From: Candidatus Peregrinibacteria bacterium
Lineage (GTDB): Bacteria; Patescibacteriota; Gracilibacteria; UBA1369; UM-FILTER-53-11
Length of the DNA stretch: 25,029 bases
NCBI GenBank assembly: GCA_023245725.1
Contig: JAHFJU010000016.1
Span: 1-25,029, forward strand
Direction: 5' to 3'
Shown here: positions 1-7,110 of the stretch, one piece after another
Position numbering within the stretch: position 1 is the first letter of the stretch
Layout of the letters: each line of letters starts with the position of its first letter
Made by a program: the position numbers and the translations under genes
The notes under the pieces: generated by a model
The model's database searches: none
Told to the model about the DNA's origin: nothing
The model's input: only the letters and a program-made list of their open reading frames with translations

Positions 1-1
1 T

Positions 2-838
2 GGTGCAAAAGGAGTACTTACTGGCGATGCACTTACATGTGTTGCAATAAAAAATTCTGCTGACTGCGGAGCGGCAGGCGATAAAATAAATCATGCAAAT
101 GAATGTGTGTGGAGTTCACCAGACGCACAAGCGGCCTATGAGTCAAAGAAAAATTCACCAGAAGAAATAGTAGAGTCAACTAAGGAAGAAGAAACACAAA
201 ATGATCCAGTTGATAATAACGTCGCAGTAGTAAATGACGCTATAGGAGGCCCAGGTGGCGTAACAACTGCCGATGAGGAAGCACTCTTCAGAGTTCAAAC
301 GATTGAACAACAACTCGCAATTAAAAAAGCTAACGAAGAAAAAAACACACAAGCAGATATTGCTAATCAAGCACAAAAAGATCGTGAAGCTCAAGCAGCC
401 GCATTCGCAGCTGCGGCACAAGCAGCAAAAAATAAAAGTTTAGGCATTGTTGAACAAGAGGCAACTACAGCTGTAACTCCAGCGGCAACTACTAACTTTC
501 CCGCTGAAGCGAATCAGTTCAACGATCAAAGCGAAATAGTTGTTCCGGTAGAAAATCCAATTACTAAAGAAATTGCAGACCCGATTGTTGATCAATCACT
601 ACTCGAAACAACACCGGATAAAACAAACAGCACACAAGAAACTTCAGCATTACAATCAGAAAATGCCGTTATGGCAGCGCAAAATACACGAGTAGCAAAA
701 TCGCAAATGAACGCAAATGGTCTTCATGGAGCAGCAATTCGAGGTGAAAGCGGACCAGAAATATTGGTATACCCTGCACTTTTGGGTGTTGCCCAAGGCG
801 CATACCTCTTAATTCGTAAAAAAAATCGAAGCAAATAA
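2..838 (+). CDS. Surface-protein fragment with C-terminal sorting-like signal (5' truncated)
   Basis: The reading frame is open from base 2, so the gene starts upstream of the window; the GTG at 107 is probably internal because the codons before it (ALTCV...SADCG...NECVW) form a Cys-containing module like those in the next gene. The visible 278 residues go from this Cys module to an acidic linker, an Ala/Gln/Lys-rich segment likely to be a coiled coil (about nt 290-440), a Thr/Pro/Glu-rich linker, and a C-terminal block: NGLHGAAIRGESGPE, a hydrophobic stretch of about 18 residues, and the basic tail RKKNRSK. That end has the layout of cell-wall or membrane sorting signals (motif, helix, positive tail). 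No enzymatic domain is seen. The next gene shares the C-terminal block and starts 57 bases downstream, so the two are probably co-transcribed paralogues. The function as an envelope-anchored protein is inferred from architecture only. Confidence 0.75.
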   Translation, partial: GAKGVLTGDALTCVAIKNSADCGAAGDKINHANECVWSSPDAQAAYESKKNSPEEIVESTKEEETQNDPVDNNVAVVNDAIGGPGGVTTADEEALFRVQTIEQQLAIKKANEEKNTQADIANQAQKDREAQAAAFAAAAQAAKNKSLGIVEQEATTAVTPAATTNFPAEANQFNDQSEIVVPVENPITKEIADPIVDQSLLETTPDKTNSTQETSALQSENAVMAAQNTRVAKSQMNANGLHGAAIRGESGPEILVYPALLGVAQGAYLLIRKKNRSK

Positions 839-894
839 ATGACATTGCCTAGTCAAAAGTTTAATCAACAAAACAAAAACTTAACAAAATAAAT

Positions 895-2526
895 ATGGAC
901 TCTCTCATCACACAACCAGCCTCGCCACAAACTCCAAACGCAAAAAAGAAAAAATTGATTATTGCAGGAGCCGGCGTTTTCGCACTCGTACTCGTAGGAG
1001 TTGTCGCATATTCGATGATGAGCCCAGCGGCGGTTTTTAAGGGAAGTGTAGCTGGAGCGACGCCCAGTTGTGTAATGCCAGACGGAAAAACGAAAGGCGT
1101 TCCTAACAAAGACACAGGAGTATGTGAAATCTCAAATGCTGTCGATGTACCCGTACAAACTCCTGCTGAATTATGTGACGCAAAAGATCCGCAAACTCAT
1201 GGATGGAAAATCCAAGGAGGCAGTTGTATAAATGTAAAAGCACTCTGTGTACCGACTACAAATCAAGATGGAGTATTGGTTGGTTTTGAGTGGGCACAAG
1301 TATCACCAGGAAATTATGTTTGTCGAGAAGTGGCACAAGAAGCACCTGTTATGCCAATGATAAAAGACGACGCATCTTGTCAAAGCGGCAAACGGAATAT
1401 GACACTCGCTGGCGGACCAAGCACCTGTGTATTACCTACAAAAGCAGAATGTAATGCTAAATCACTCGATTTGAGTGTTGACGGAAAATCGTGTGTAGAT
1501 AGAGTCGCAGCAATAGCACCTAGTCAACAAGTTGAGTCATCAAATAATCTCGATAAAGATGTTATGGAATGTATGAAAAGCTCAAATAATGATTATAATT
1601 TATGTAAAAATAAACTAGTGAAAGCGACAGTAAATGATGTTTCTATTGATCCAGAATTAATTGATATAAAAGTAAATAACTCTCTATGTAAAGCTGGTGA
1701 ACAATTTATAGAGGGGACATGTTCGCCAATAACACCTAAAAATGAGAATCAAGCTCAATTTCCCGCAGTCGGCGTTAAAACCCCAGCTGGCACAGTATCG
1801 GCCAGTGCAGGAATGCATTCTCAACTTGCCGGTAACCGCCTTTCCGCGGGGCCGAAAGCGACTGCAGGAACCCCACTAGAAGCTAGCAAATCAATGCTAG
1901 CAGGATCACAACAAACTCCTGCAAAAATTTTACTTGGAGACAAACCTAAAGCGACGTGTACTGCGCCAGAAGTTCTTCAATTAGATGGCAGCTGTAAAGC
2001 AAAAGCCCAAGAAGTTGCTGTTAATGTCGCCGCTTCACAACCAGAAAACGCCGCAGCTCCAGCTCCTTCAACAATAAACAATTACTATTACAACAATGGA
2101 GGCAGCGATTACGTTGACCAATCAACTCTCGATAGAATTGCGGCACTTGAAAATCAGTTGGCAGCGGCAAATAATCAGCCAGCAGGAGAAGAAGTCATTC
2201 AAGCAGACCCAAGTGTTGTTGCTCAAATGCAAAACGAACTTTCAGGATTACAGACAAAAGTTTCAAACGCTAAAAAACTAAAAGCGTTAAGTGCAGACCA
2301 AGCAGCACAGGTAGCTCAAGCAGAAGCAGCAAATGGCACACCATCGCCATCATCAACAACTAGAAACAATGCGCAAAATGCAAAATCAGCTGCAGTTGCA
2401 ATAAATTCAAACGGCCTTCATGGCGCAGCAATTCGCGGAGAAAGTGGACCAGAAGTACTCCTCTATCCAGTTATATTTGGAGTTGTACAAGGCGCATACA
2501 TGCTCTCAAAACGCCGAAAAAAGTAA
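895..2526 (+). CDS. Cys-rich, coiled-coil surface protein with N-terminal anchor and C-terminal sorting-like signal
   Basis: This 543-residue protein begins MDSLITQPASPQTPNAKKKK and then has a hydrophobic helix (about residues 21-43), a signal anchor or uncleaved signal peptide. Residues 55-275 hold repeated modules with paired cysteines (for example CVMPDGKTKG...GVCE, LCDAKD...GSCIN, SCQSGKR...STCV), which suggests disulfide-stabilised extracytoplasmic folding. A low-complexity Ala/Ser/Pro/Gly region follows, then STINNYYYNNGG, and a coiled coil from about 410 to 480. The last 39 residues (NGLHGAAIRGESGPE, hydrophobic helix, KRRKK) match the end of the upstream gene closely at protein level. 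The ATG at 895 lies in an A-rich leader with no Shine-Dalgarno sequence. No catalytic motif was recognised. An adhesin, stalk or other envelope component is the best reading, by architecture rather than homology. Confidence 0.8.
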   Translation: MDSLITQPASPQTPNAKKKKLIIAGAGVFALVLVGVVAYSMMSPAAVFKGSVAGATPSCVMPDGKTKGVPNKDTGVCEISNAVDVPVQTPAELCDAKDPQTHGWKIQGGSCINVKALCVPTTNQDGVLVGFEWAQVSPGNYVCREVAQEAPVMPMIKDDASCQSGKRNMTLAGGPSTCVLPTKAECNAKSLDLSVDGKSCVDRVAAIAPSQQVESSNNLDKDVMECMKSSNNDYNLCKNKLVKATVNDVSIDPELIDIKVNNSLCKAGEQFIEGTCSPITPKNENQAQFPAVGVKTPAGTVSASAGMHSQLAGNRLSAGPKATAGTPLEASKSMLAGSQQTPAKILLGDKPKATCTAPEVLQLDGSCKAKAQEVAVNVAASQPENAAAPAPSTINNYYYNNGGSDYVDQSTLDRIAALENQLAAANNQPAGEEVIQADPSVVAQMQNELSGLQTKVSNAKKLKALSADQAAQVAQAEAANGTPSPSSTTRNNAQNAKSAAVAINSNGLHGAAIRGESGPEVLLYPVIFGVVQGAYMLSKRRKK

Positions 2527-2548
2527 CACCATTCACAATCAACAAAAT

Positions 2549-2578
2549 GAGCTGGGCAACCGGTTCTTTTTTATTTTT
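2549..2578 (+). terminator. Rho-independent terminator with GCAA tetraloop
   Basis: GAGCTGG (2549-2555), GCAA loop, CCGGTTC (2560-2566), with two G-T wobbles, followed by TTTTTTATTTTT. It starts 22 bases after the surface-protein stop and ends the surface-protein operon. Read on the other strand, the hairpin is followed by only a short T run, so it may weakly terminate the convergent BRO-N gene too. Confidence 0.75.
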
Positions 2579-2587
2579 CGCTCAATT

Positions 2588-3430
2588 TTATTCAATTTCA
2601 TTATGAAATTTCTTTTCAGCTAAAATGTCTTTTGCATTTTTTCGAGTCACGACATTTTCGCCAGTTTTTTTCTCTATCTCTTGTCTTGCCACACCGGCAA
2701 CTTTACCACCCTGTCTTGCTATTACTATACTTTCAACAAATCCATTTGGTAATTTTTTCTTAGAAATCTCACTGGTAGTAGCCTCTGCGAGCATGTTCAA
2801 AACCAATTCAAGGTTAGTCATGTTATCTCGTAGATTTTGCTTCCTTAAGTTTTTGAATTTTTTATACGATTTCACACTCAACCCAGCCCAAGCCAAAGAT
2901 ATTTCATCAGTTAATAATGCGAATTCATAGTTTCCATCAACTCCCCTTTTATTCCATTCATCAGTTAATTCCTTTCGAACTTCTATACTCTTGAGTCTTT
3001 GATTTATCCATTCATTAGAATATCCTTTTCTTAAATAAGTTTTCATAGCACGATCAATTGATAGCTGAGGATCTTCAGTTTCTTCAATTCTTTCGTAACC
3101 CACCCTCGCTAACCATATCTTAAATGGCTCAGCATTTGGCGAAGGTACTGACTGAATAAGCCTAAGTAAATCTTCAGTTGATAAGCAATCCGTTTCGCGT
3201 TTTTTCCCATCATTAGCAAAAAGTTTCAACCGTACGATTTTTTCGTACACTTGACTCCCCTCGCTTTTCAGTTTTATTTTAAGATCACTCCAATATCTTC
3301 TAGGAGAAGAAGATTTTGTTAATGCTTGAATAATATCAATTATTGAGAAATACCATATTTCTTCATCGGCATTCCAATACCGACGAATATCCTTATTATC
3401 AAAAAGTATTATTGAATCACCTTTGTTCAT
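2588..3430 (-). CDS. BRO-N domain protein (phage antirepressor-like)
   Basis: A 280-residue protein of the BRO-N/'phage antirepressor' family. The N-terminal BRO-N domain is at about residues 8-112: IRRYWNADEEIWYFSIIDII resembles the usual IRR-W...WYFSVVDVV opening, and LLRLIQSVPSPNAEPFKIWL matches the family hallmark. The rest follows a conserved chromosomal subfamily: GYERIEETEDP, a WINQRLKSI segment, ELTDEWNKRGV, LTDEISLAWAGLSVKSYKKFKNLRKQNLRD cut by variable positions, and a C-terminal GGKVAG-ARQEIEKKTG. The family is thought to bind DNA through BRO-N; in cellular genomes its role is not settled. It stands alone between two + strand operons with no integrase or other phage gene in the window, so it is a solitary gene and not part of a visible prophage. 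Confidence 0.85.
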   Translation of the reverse strand: MNKGDSIILFDNKDIRRYWNADEEIWYFSIIDIIQALTKSSSPRRYWSDLKIKLKSEGSQVYEKIVRLKLFANDGKKRETDCLSTEDLLRLIQSVPSPNAEPFKIWLARVGYERIEETEDPQLSIDRAMKTYLRKGYSNEWINQRLKSIEVRKELTDEWNKRGVDGNYEFALLTDEISLAWAGLSVKSYKKFKNLRKQNLRDNMTNLELVLNMLAEATTSEISKKKLPNGFVESIVIARQGGKVAGVARQEIEKKTGENVVTRKNAKDILAEKKFHNEIE

Positions 3431-3442
3431 ATAGATGATTTT

Positions 3443-3470
3443 ATATTACTAAAAGCCATATCATTAGCAA
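3443..3470 (-). promoter_or_regulatory. Candidate promoter of the BRO-N gene
   Basis: On the minus strand TTGCTA (3470-3465), a 16-base spacer and TAATAT (3448-3443) precede the ATG at 3430 by 12 bases. An overlapping TATAAA (3445-3440) is an alternative -10. Either choice predicts a 5' leader of under 10 bases. Confidence 0.5.
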
Positions 3471-3506
3471 GAATTATGAACCAGATCTGAAATATATCTG
3501 TAAGAT

Positions 3507-3535
3507 TTGGTCAAAAACTCCACCTCGTCTATACT
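3507..3535 (+). promoter_or_regulatory. frd operon promoter (predicted leaderless)
   Basis: TTGGTC (3507-3512), 17-base spacer, TATACT (3530-3535). Transcription would normally begin 6-8 bases further on, which is the GTG start codon at 3542, so the frdA mRNA is predicted to be leaderless. No Shine-Dalgarno sequence precedes the GTG, which agrees with this. Confidence 0.7.
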
Positions 3536-3541
3536 CAAGTC

Positions 3542-5335
3542 GTGAGTTCATTTAATACAGACATTGCAATTATAGGAGGAGGCGGCGCTGGCCTTCGCGC
3601 TGCGATAGCCGCAGCTGAAGAGAATCCAGAGCTTTCAGTTTTGCTTATCTCAAAAGTGTACCCCGTGCGAAGCCACACAGTTTCGGCCGAGGGAGGCATT
3701 GCCGGAGTAATGAGCGAAGACGACAGCCACGAAAAACATTGTTTTGACACAATTCGCGGGAGCGACTATTTAGCAGACCAAGACGCGGTTGAGTTTTTTG
3801 TAAACGAAGCACCGAAAGAAATTATTCAACTTGAACATTGGGGCTGCCCTTGGAGCCGTGAAGAAAACGGCGATGTTGCTGTTCGTGCGTTCGGCGGTAT
3901 GTCGACAAAACGTACAGTTTACGCGGCAGATAAAACAGGATTTTACATGCTCCATTCTCTCTTTGAACGATCGTTGAAATATCCGAACATTAAAAGACTC
4001 GATGAATATTTTGTGACAAAGTTGGTTACAGATTTTGATAGCACTGGTGGCGAAACCAACAACGAAAAACGAGCCGAAGCTATGCCATCTGAAAAGCACA
4101 CTGAAGCCGAAAATATTTCTGCAAAAACACCACGAGTTATTGGCTGCATTGCCATGAATTTGCAAACAGGAGAACTTGTGAGCATTTCGGCAAAAACCAC
4201 TATTTTGGCTACTGGCGGCGCAGGAAAAGTTTACAGTTTTACCACAAACGCACTTATAAAAACCGGCGACGGAATGGCTCTCGCGTATAAAGCCGGTGCA
4301 GAATTAAAAGATATGGAGTTCGTGCAGTTTCACCCAACCGGACTTCCGCGCACAGGAATTTTAATTACCGAAGGCGCGCGCGGCGAAGGCGGATATTTAT
4401 TAAACAACCTTGGGGAACGATTCATGGAACGATATTTACCAAACAAGATGGAACTCGGTCCACGCGATATTATTTCGCGTTCAATCATGAGTGAAATTAA
4501 AGCTGGTCGCGGTTTTAGTGGTCCATATGGCGAATACGTTCACCTCGACATTCGACATCTTGGTGAAGAAAAAATTAATGAAAAACTGCCTTTAGTAAGA
4601 GAAATGTCGCTTGATTTTGCAGGAGTTGATCCCATAAATGAGCCTATTCCTGTAATGCCGGTTGTTCACTACAGCATGGGTGGTGTCGCTACTAATGTTA
4701 ATGCCAAGTCATCATTAAAAGGATTATTTGCAGCAGGGGAAACCGCATGTGTATCGATAAACGGAGCAAACCGATTAGGCTCAAACTCGCTGGCGGAATG
4801 TTTGGTATTTGGGGCGCGCGCAGGCTTGGAATGTGCAAAAGAATGCAAATCGTCAAAACTCATTCACGTGAGCGCGCGCGAATTGGCCGATGAAGAAAAC
4901 CGAATTGCAGAACTACTTCAACGTACAGGCTCAAAAACAGTTGCAACAGTAAAAACAAAACTACAAGAAATAATGCAAAAACACGCAGGCATTGAACGAG
5001 ACCACGAAGGTCTGGTTATTGGACTGAATCAAATCCTCTCTCTAAAACGGGAATTAAAAAACATTGAACTCGGCGATAAAGCAAAACTATTCAATACCGA
5101 ACTTACAGGATACCTCGAACTTGAAAATATGTTTGTAATTGCAGAGGCTATTTTGCGCAGCGCGCTCGACCGAAAAGAGTCTCGAGGTTCTCACACACGA
5201 AGCGACTTCACAGAACGAAACGACGAAGAATTCCTACATCACACTCACGTTTTGCAAGACCAGAAAGCCACAATGTCTCTGTCGAGAAAACCTGTAACAA
5301 TCACAAAATGGAAACCACAACCACGCGTGTACTAG
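3542..5335 (+). CDS. frdA: Fumarate reductase flavoprotein subunit FrdA
   Basis: Catalytic subunit of quinol:fumarate reductase, reducing fumarate to succinate at a covalently bound FAD on the cytoplasmic side of the membrane. At 597 residues it is full length (E. coli FrdA is 602). Seen: dinucleotide motif IIGGGGAGLRAA (10-21); the RSHT histidine that carries FAD (H45); WGCPWSR (100-106), typical of FrdA rather than SdhA; HPTG (H264); the catalytic-site GARGEGG (R280); HYSMGG (H377); GANRLGSNS (R411); and the C-terminal RKESRGSHTR and PRVY ending as in E. coli FrdA. Residues about 165-195 are a hydrophilic insertion relative to E. coli. The GTG start is chosen because MSSFNTDIAIIGGGGAG aligns with the family N terminus. 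frdB overlaps its 3' end by 28 bases. Reversal as a succinate dehydrogenase cannot be excluded from sequence. Confidence 0.95.
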   Translation: MSSFNTDIAIIGGGGAGLRAAIAAAEENPELSVLLISKVYPVRSHTVSAEGGIAGVMSEDDSHEKHCFDTIRGSDYLADQDAVEFFVNEAPKEIIQLEHWGCPWSREENGDVAVRAFGGMSTKRTVYAADKTGFYMLHSLFERSLKYPNIKRLDEYFVTKLVTDFDSTGGETNNEKRAEAMPSEKHTEAENISAKTPRVIGCIAMNLQTGELVSISAKTTILATGGAGKVYSFTTNALIKTGDGMALAYKAGAELKDMEFVQFHPTGLPRTGILITEGARGEGGYLLNNLGERFMERYLPNKMELGPRDIISRSIMSEIKAGRGFSGPYGEYVHLDIRHLGEEKINEKLPLVREMSLDFAGVDPINEPIPVMPVVHYSMGGVATNVNAKSSLKGLFAAGETACVSINGANRLGSNSLAECLVFGARAGLECAKECKSSKLIHVSARELADEENRIAELLQRTGSKTVATVKTKLQEIMQKHAGIERDHEGLVIGLNQILSLKRELKNIELGDKAKLFNTELTGYLELENMFVIAEAILRSALDRKESRGSHTRSDFTERNDEEFLHHTHVLQDQKATMSLSRKPVTITKWKPQPRVY

Positions 5336-6066
5336 TAAAGCGATACAGTCCACCGCAACCATCACCATATTTTCAAAGTTTTGAACTACCGTTCTCAAAC
5401 GACATGACCGTGCTCGATCTTTTAACAAAAATTAAAGAGAACGAAGACGGAAGCCTAACTTTTCGCTCGTCGTGCAGAATGGGAATGTGCGGAAGTTGCG
5501 CAATGACTGTAAATGGCAAACCAGTATTAACGTGTCAGACATACGCAAAAGACGTTGTTAAAGAAAATAAGCCGATGCTCGTTGAACCACTCAGAAATTT
5601 TCCAGTTATTAAAGATTTAATCGTAGACATTGGCGATGTATTCGAAAAAATGCGATCTACTATGCCATACGTTGAGCGCATGGAGAAAAAAGCGATTGCC
5701 GACGGTACATACAAGCAGTCATCGAAAGAGCGAAAAAAACTGGAGAAAACCAGCCAATGCATTAAGTGCATGATTTGCTATAGCGCATGCCCCGTTTACG
5801 GCTATGAGAAAGACTTTATTGGTCCAGCCGCCGCCGCACTTGCCGAGCGATACAATCAAGATTCCCACGAAAGCGCAGAGCACAAAAACGAGAGAATGAA
5901 TACAATTACTAGCGAAAAAGGAGTTTGGAAATGTAGTTTTGTAGGAGAATGTTCATCTGCATGTCCAAAACGAGTCGACCCTGCGCAAGCACTTCAGCGC
6001 CTCAAAATAATGGGCTCATTGCACATTGCAAAAGAAGTCACCAAAAAAATAATAAATAAACCTTAA
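5308..6066 (+). CDS. frdB: Fumarate reductase iron-sulfur subunit FrdB
   Basis: Passes electrons from quinol in the membrane to the FrdA flavin through three iron-sulfur clusters. The 252-residue protein shows the plant-type [2Fe-2S] ligands C56, C61, C64 and C76 (CRMGMCGSC ... C), then CIKCMICYSACP (C151, C154, C157, C161) and CSFVGECSSACPKRVDP (C209, C215, C219), which together supply a [4Fe-4S] and a [3Fe-4S] cluster in the E. coli pattern. DFIGPAAAALAERYNQDS and the following GVWKCSFVG also track E. coli FrdB. The ATG at 5308 lies inside frdA in another frame, a 28-base overlap that implies translational coupling. frdC begins 4 bases after the stop. All cluster ligands are present, so the subunit should be functional. 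Confidence 0.95.
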   Translation: METTTTRVLVKRYSPPQPSPYFQSFELPFSNDMTVLDLLTKIKENEDGSLTFRSSCRMGMCGSCAMTVNGKPVLTCQTYAKDVVKENKPMLVEPLRNFPVIKDLIVDIGDVFEKMRSTMPYVERMEKKAIADGTYKQSSKERKKLEKTSQCIKCMICYSACPVYGYEKDFIGPAAAALAERYNQDSHESAEHKNERMNTITSEKGVWKCSFVGECSSACPKRVDPAQALQRLKIMGSLHIAKEVTKKIINKP

Positions 6067-6070
6067 TCTC

Positions 6071-6424
6071 ATGCATAACCGATTAACTCAATCAACTTCC
6101 CCACTCTGGATTGTTAGAAACGGAGCTACACTCCTCTACTTTTTTCGTGAATTATCAGGCCTGATTATTTCAGCATACTGCGTTTATTTTTCATTAATGT
6201 GGATACAGACAGACGCGCTCACATTCGTTCGCGCTCGTTCATTTCACACAATAAGCATTATCACATTTACCGCAAGCATTCTCCACACGCTAACTTGGCT
6301 GTGGGTAACGACGCAAGTGACTCCCCAACCACTTTCCAAAAAACTTCAGTACGCACTTTTCGCCGGCCTAATACTTATTTTCTGCGGAGTTTCGTTCTGC
6401 TTATTACAAATCCTCTACATTTAA
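6071..6424 (+). CDS. frdC: Fumarate reductase membrane anchor FrdC
   Basis: Small three-helix anchor (117 residues; E. coli FrdC is 131) that, with FrdD, holds FrdAB on the membrane and forms the quinol site. Hydrophobic segments lie at about 29-47, 58-80 and 95-116. The identity rests on position directly after frdB and on two local matches: YFFRELSG (R26, E27) aligns with LREGTAV of E. coli FrdC, whose Glu is implicated in quinol chemistry, and ILHTLTWLW (H72) aligns with LLHTKTWF. Overall similarity is low, as is usual for these anchors. No haem-ligand pair of the SdhC/SdhD kind is evident, which agrees with a haem-free E. coli-type (type D) enzyme. Confidence 0.85.
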   Translation: MHNRLTQSTSPLWIVRNGATLLYFFRELSGLIISAYCVYFSLMWIQTDALTFVRARSFHTISIITFTASILHTLTWLWVTTQVTPQPLSKKLQYALFAGLILIFCGVSFCLLQILYI

Positions 6425-6479
6425 TAATCGGGTGCTCACCACAAAACGCTCACACTCTAAAGCATACTTTCAATTACAT

Positions 6480-6788
6480 ATGAATAAACCTGCATATCTA
6501 AAAGCATTTCTCTGGTTTACATTCAGCGGAACCGCAATGCTCTGCGCGTTTATTTTGCCTGTTCATGTTTGGGCACTTTTAGACGGATTTTCTATGGACC
6601 TGTCGTGGTGGCTGCCTAAAACCTACTTTTTCGTGCTATTTTCTGCTGCACTATTTCACTCACTATATCGCGTTAAAACCATCGCCTTCGATATAGGGCT
6701 ACTTAGAATTCAAAAACCGCTTGGAATTTTTCTTACTCTGCTTTTTCTTGCTTCGCTCTCGGCTTTCGTACTGAAGATTTTCTTTTAA
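6480..6788 (+). CDS. frdD: Fumarate reductase membrane anchor FrdD
   Basis: Second three-helix anchor of the fumarate reductase (102 residues from this start; E. coli FrdD is 119). Helices lie at about 7-33, 47-68 and 80-101. FLWFTFSGTAMLCAFILPV resembles the FWGLFGAGG...APVMILLVG opening of FrdD, and HSLYRVKTIAFDIGL resembles HGLHRMHHAMHDLKI. The ATG at 6480 is preferred because MNKPAYLKAFLWF gives the family's short N-terminal tail; a GTG at 6432, 7 bases after frdC, would add 16 residues and cannot be excluded. The last 56 bases overlap, tail to tail, the end of the minus-strand YtxH-like gene. Confidence 0.82.
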   Translation: MNKPAYLKAFLWFTFSGTAMLCAFILPVHVWALLDGFSMDLSWWLPKTYFFVLFSAALFHSLYRVKTIAFDIGLLRIQKPLGIFLTLLFLASLSAFVLKIFF

Positions 6789-7110
6789 TAGTAGACGTTT
6801 TAGAAGAAGACGTTTTTACCTTGTATGATTTTGCATCACCAGCAGTTGATGAATGTGCAACGGTCTTTTGACCAGACGACTTCATCAGTTTTTTTACAAG
6901 TTCGATTTCGTCGTTGACTATGTGTTTTGTAGATTCTGCTACCTCTCTTAATGCCTCTACAACATCGCGCTTTATAGGATTAATTCCAGATTTTCCACTA
7001 CTTCGAGCTGCAAAAATTTTCTTTCGCAAATCGGAGCCCTTCTCTGGAGCAAACAACCAACCTGCCGCAATGCCGCAGGCGAATCCGAAAAGCCAAGAAC
7101 CTTTACTCAT
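6733..7110 (-). CDS. YtxH-like membrane protein with Lys/Ser-rich tail
   Basis: A 125-residue protein with the YtxH/gas-vesicle-GvpP-like opening: a short hydrophobic segment, LFGFACGIAAGWLFAPEKGSDLRKK (positions about 7-31, here with the characteristic G-xA-G-LFAP-xG-xxR-K pattern), then an amphipathic helical region (KRDVVEALREVAESTKHIVNDEIELVKKL) and a strongly basic Lys/Ser/Thr-rich tail. Members are small, poorly characterised, often stress-linked membrane proteins. The start overlaps the maf stop by 4 bases (ATGA), so the pair is translationally coupled. The 3' end overlaps frdD by 56 bases, so part of the basic tail is encoded opposite the last helix of FrdD. Function is not predictable beyond the family. 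Confidence 0.75.
   Translation of the reverse strand: MSKGSWLFGFACGIAAGWLFAPEKGSDLRKKIFAARSSGKSGINPIKRDVVEALREVAESTKHIVNDEIELVKKLMKSSGQKTVAHSSTAGDAKSYKVKTSSSKTSTIKRKSSVRKPRAKQEKAE

Noticed and set aside
3770..4200. Two minus-strand ORFs opposite frdA
   Set aside because: They are shadows of frdA; their products have no recognisable features and frdA matches FrdA over this stretch apart from the insertion.
3542..6788. Reading the operon as succinate dehydrogenase sdhCDAB
   Set aside because: The gene order A-B-C-D, WGCPWSR in the flavoprotein, the E. coli FrdA-like C terminus, and two small anchors without clear haem ligands favour frdABCD.
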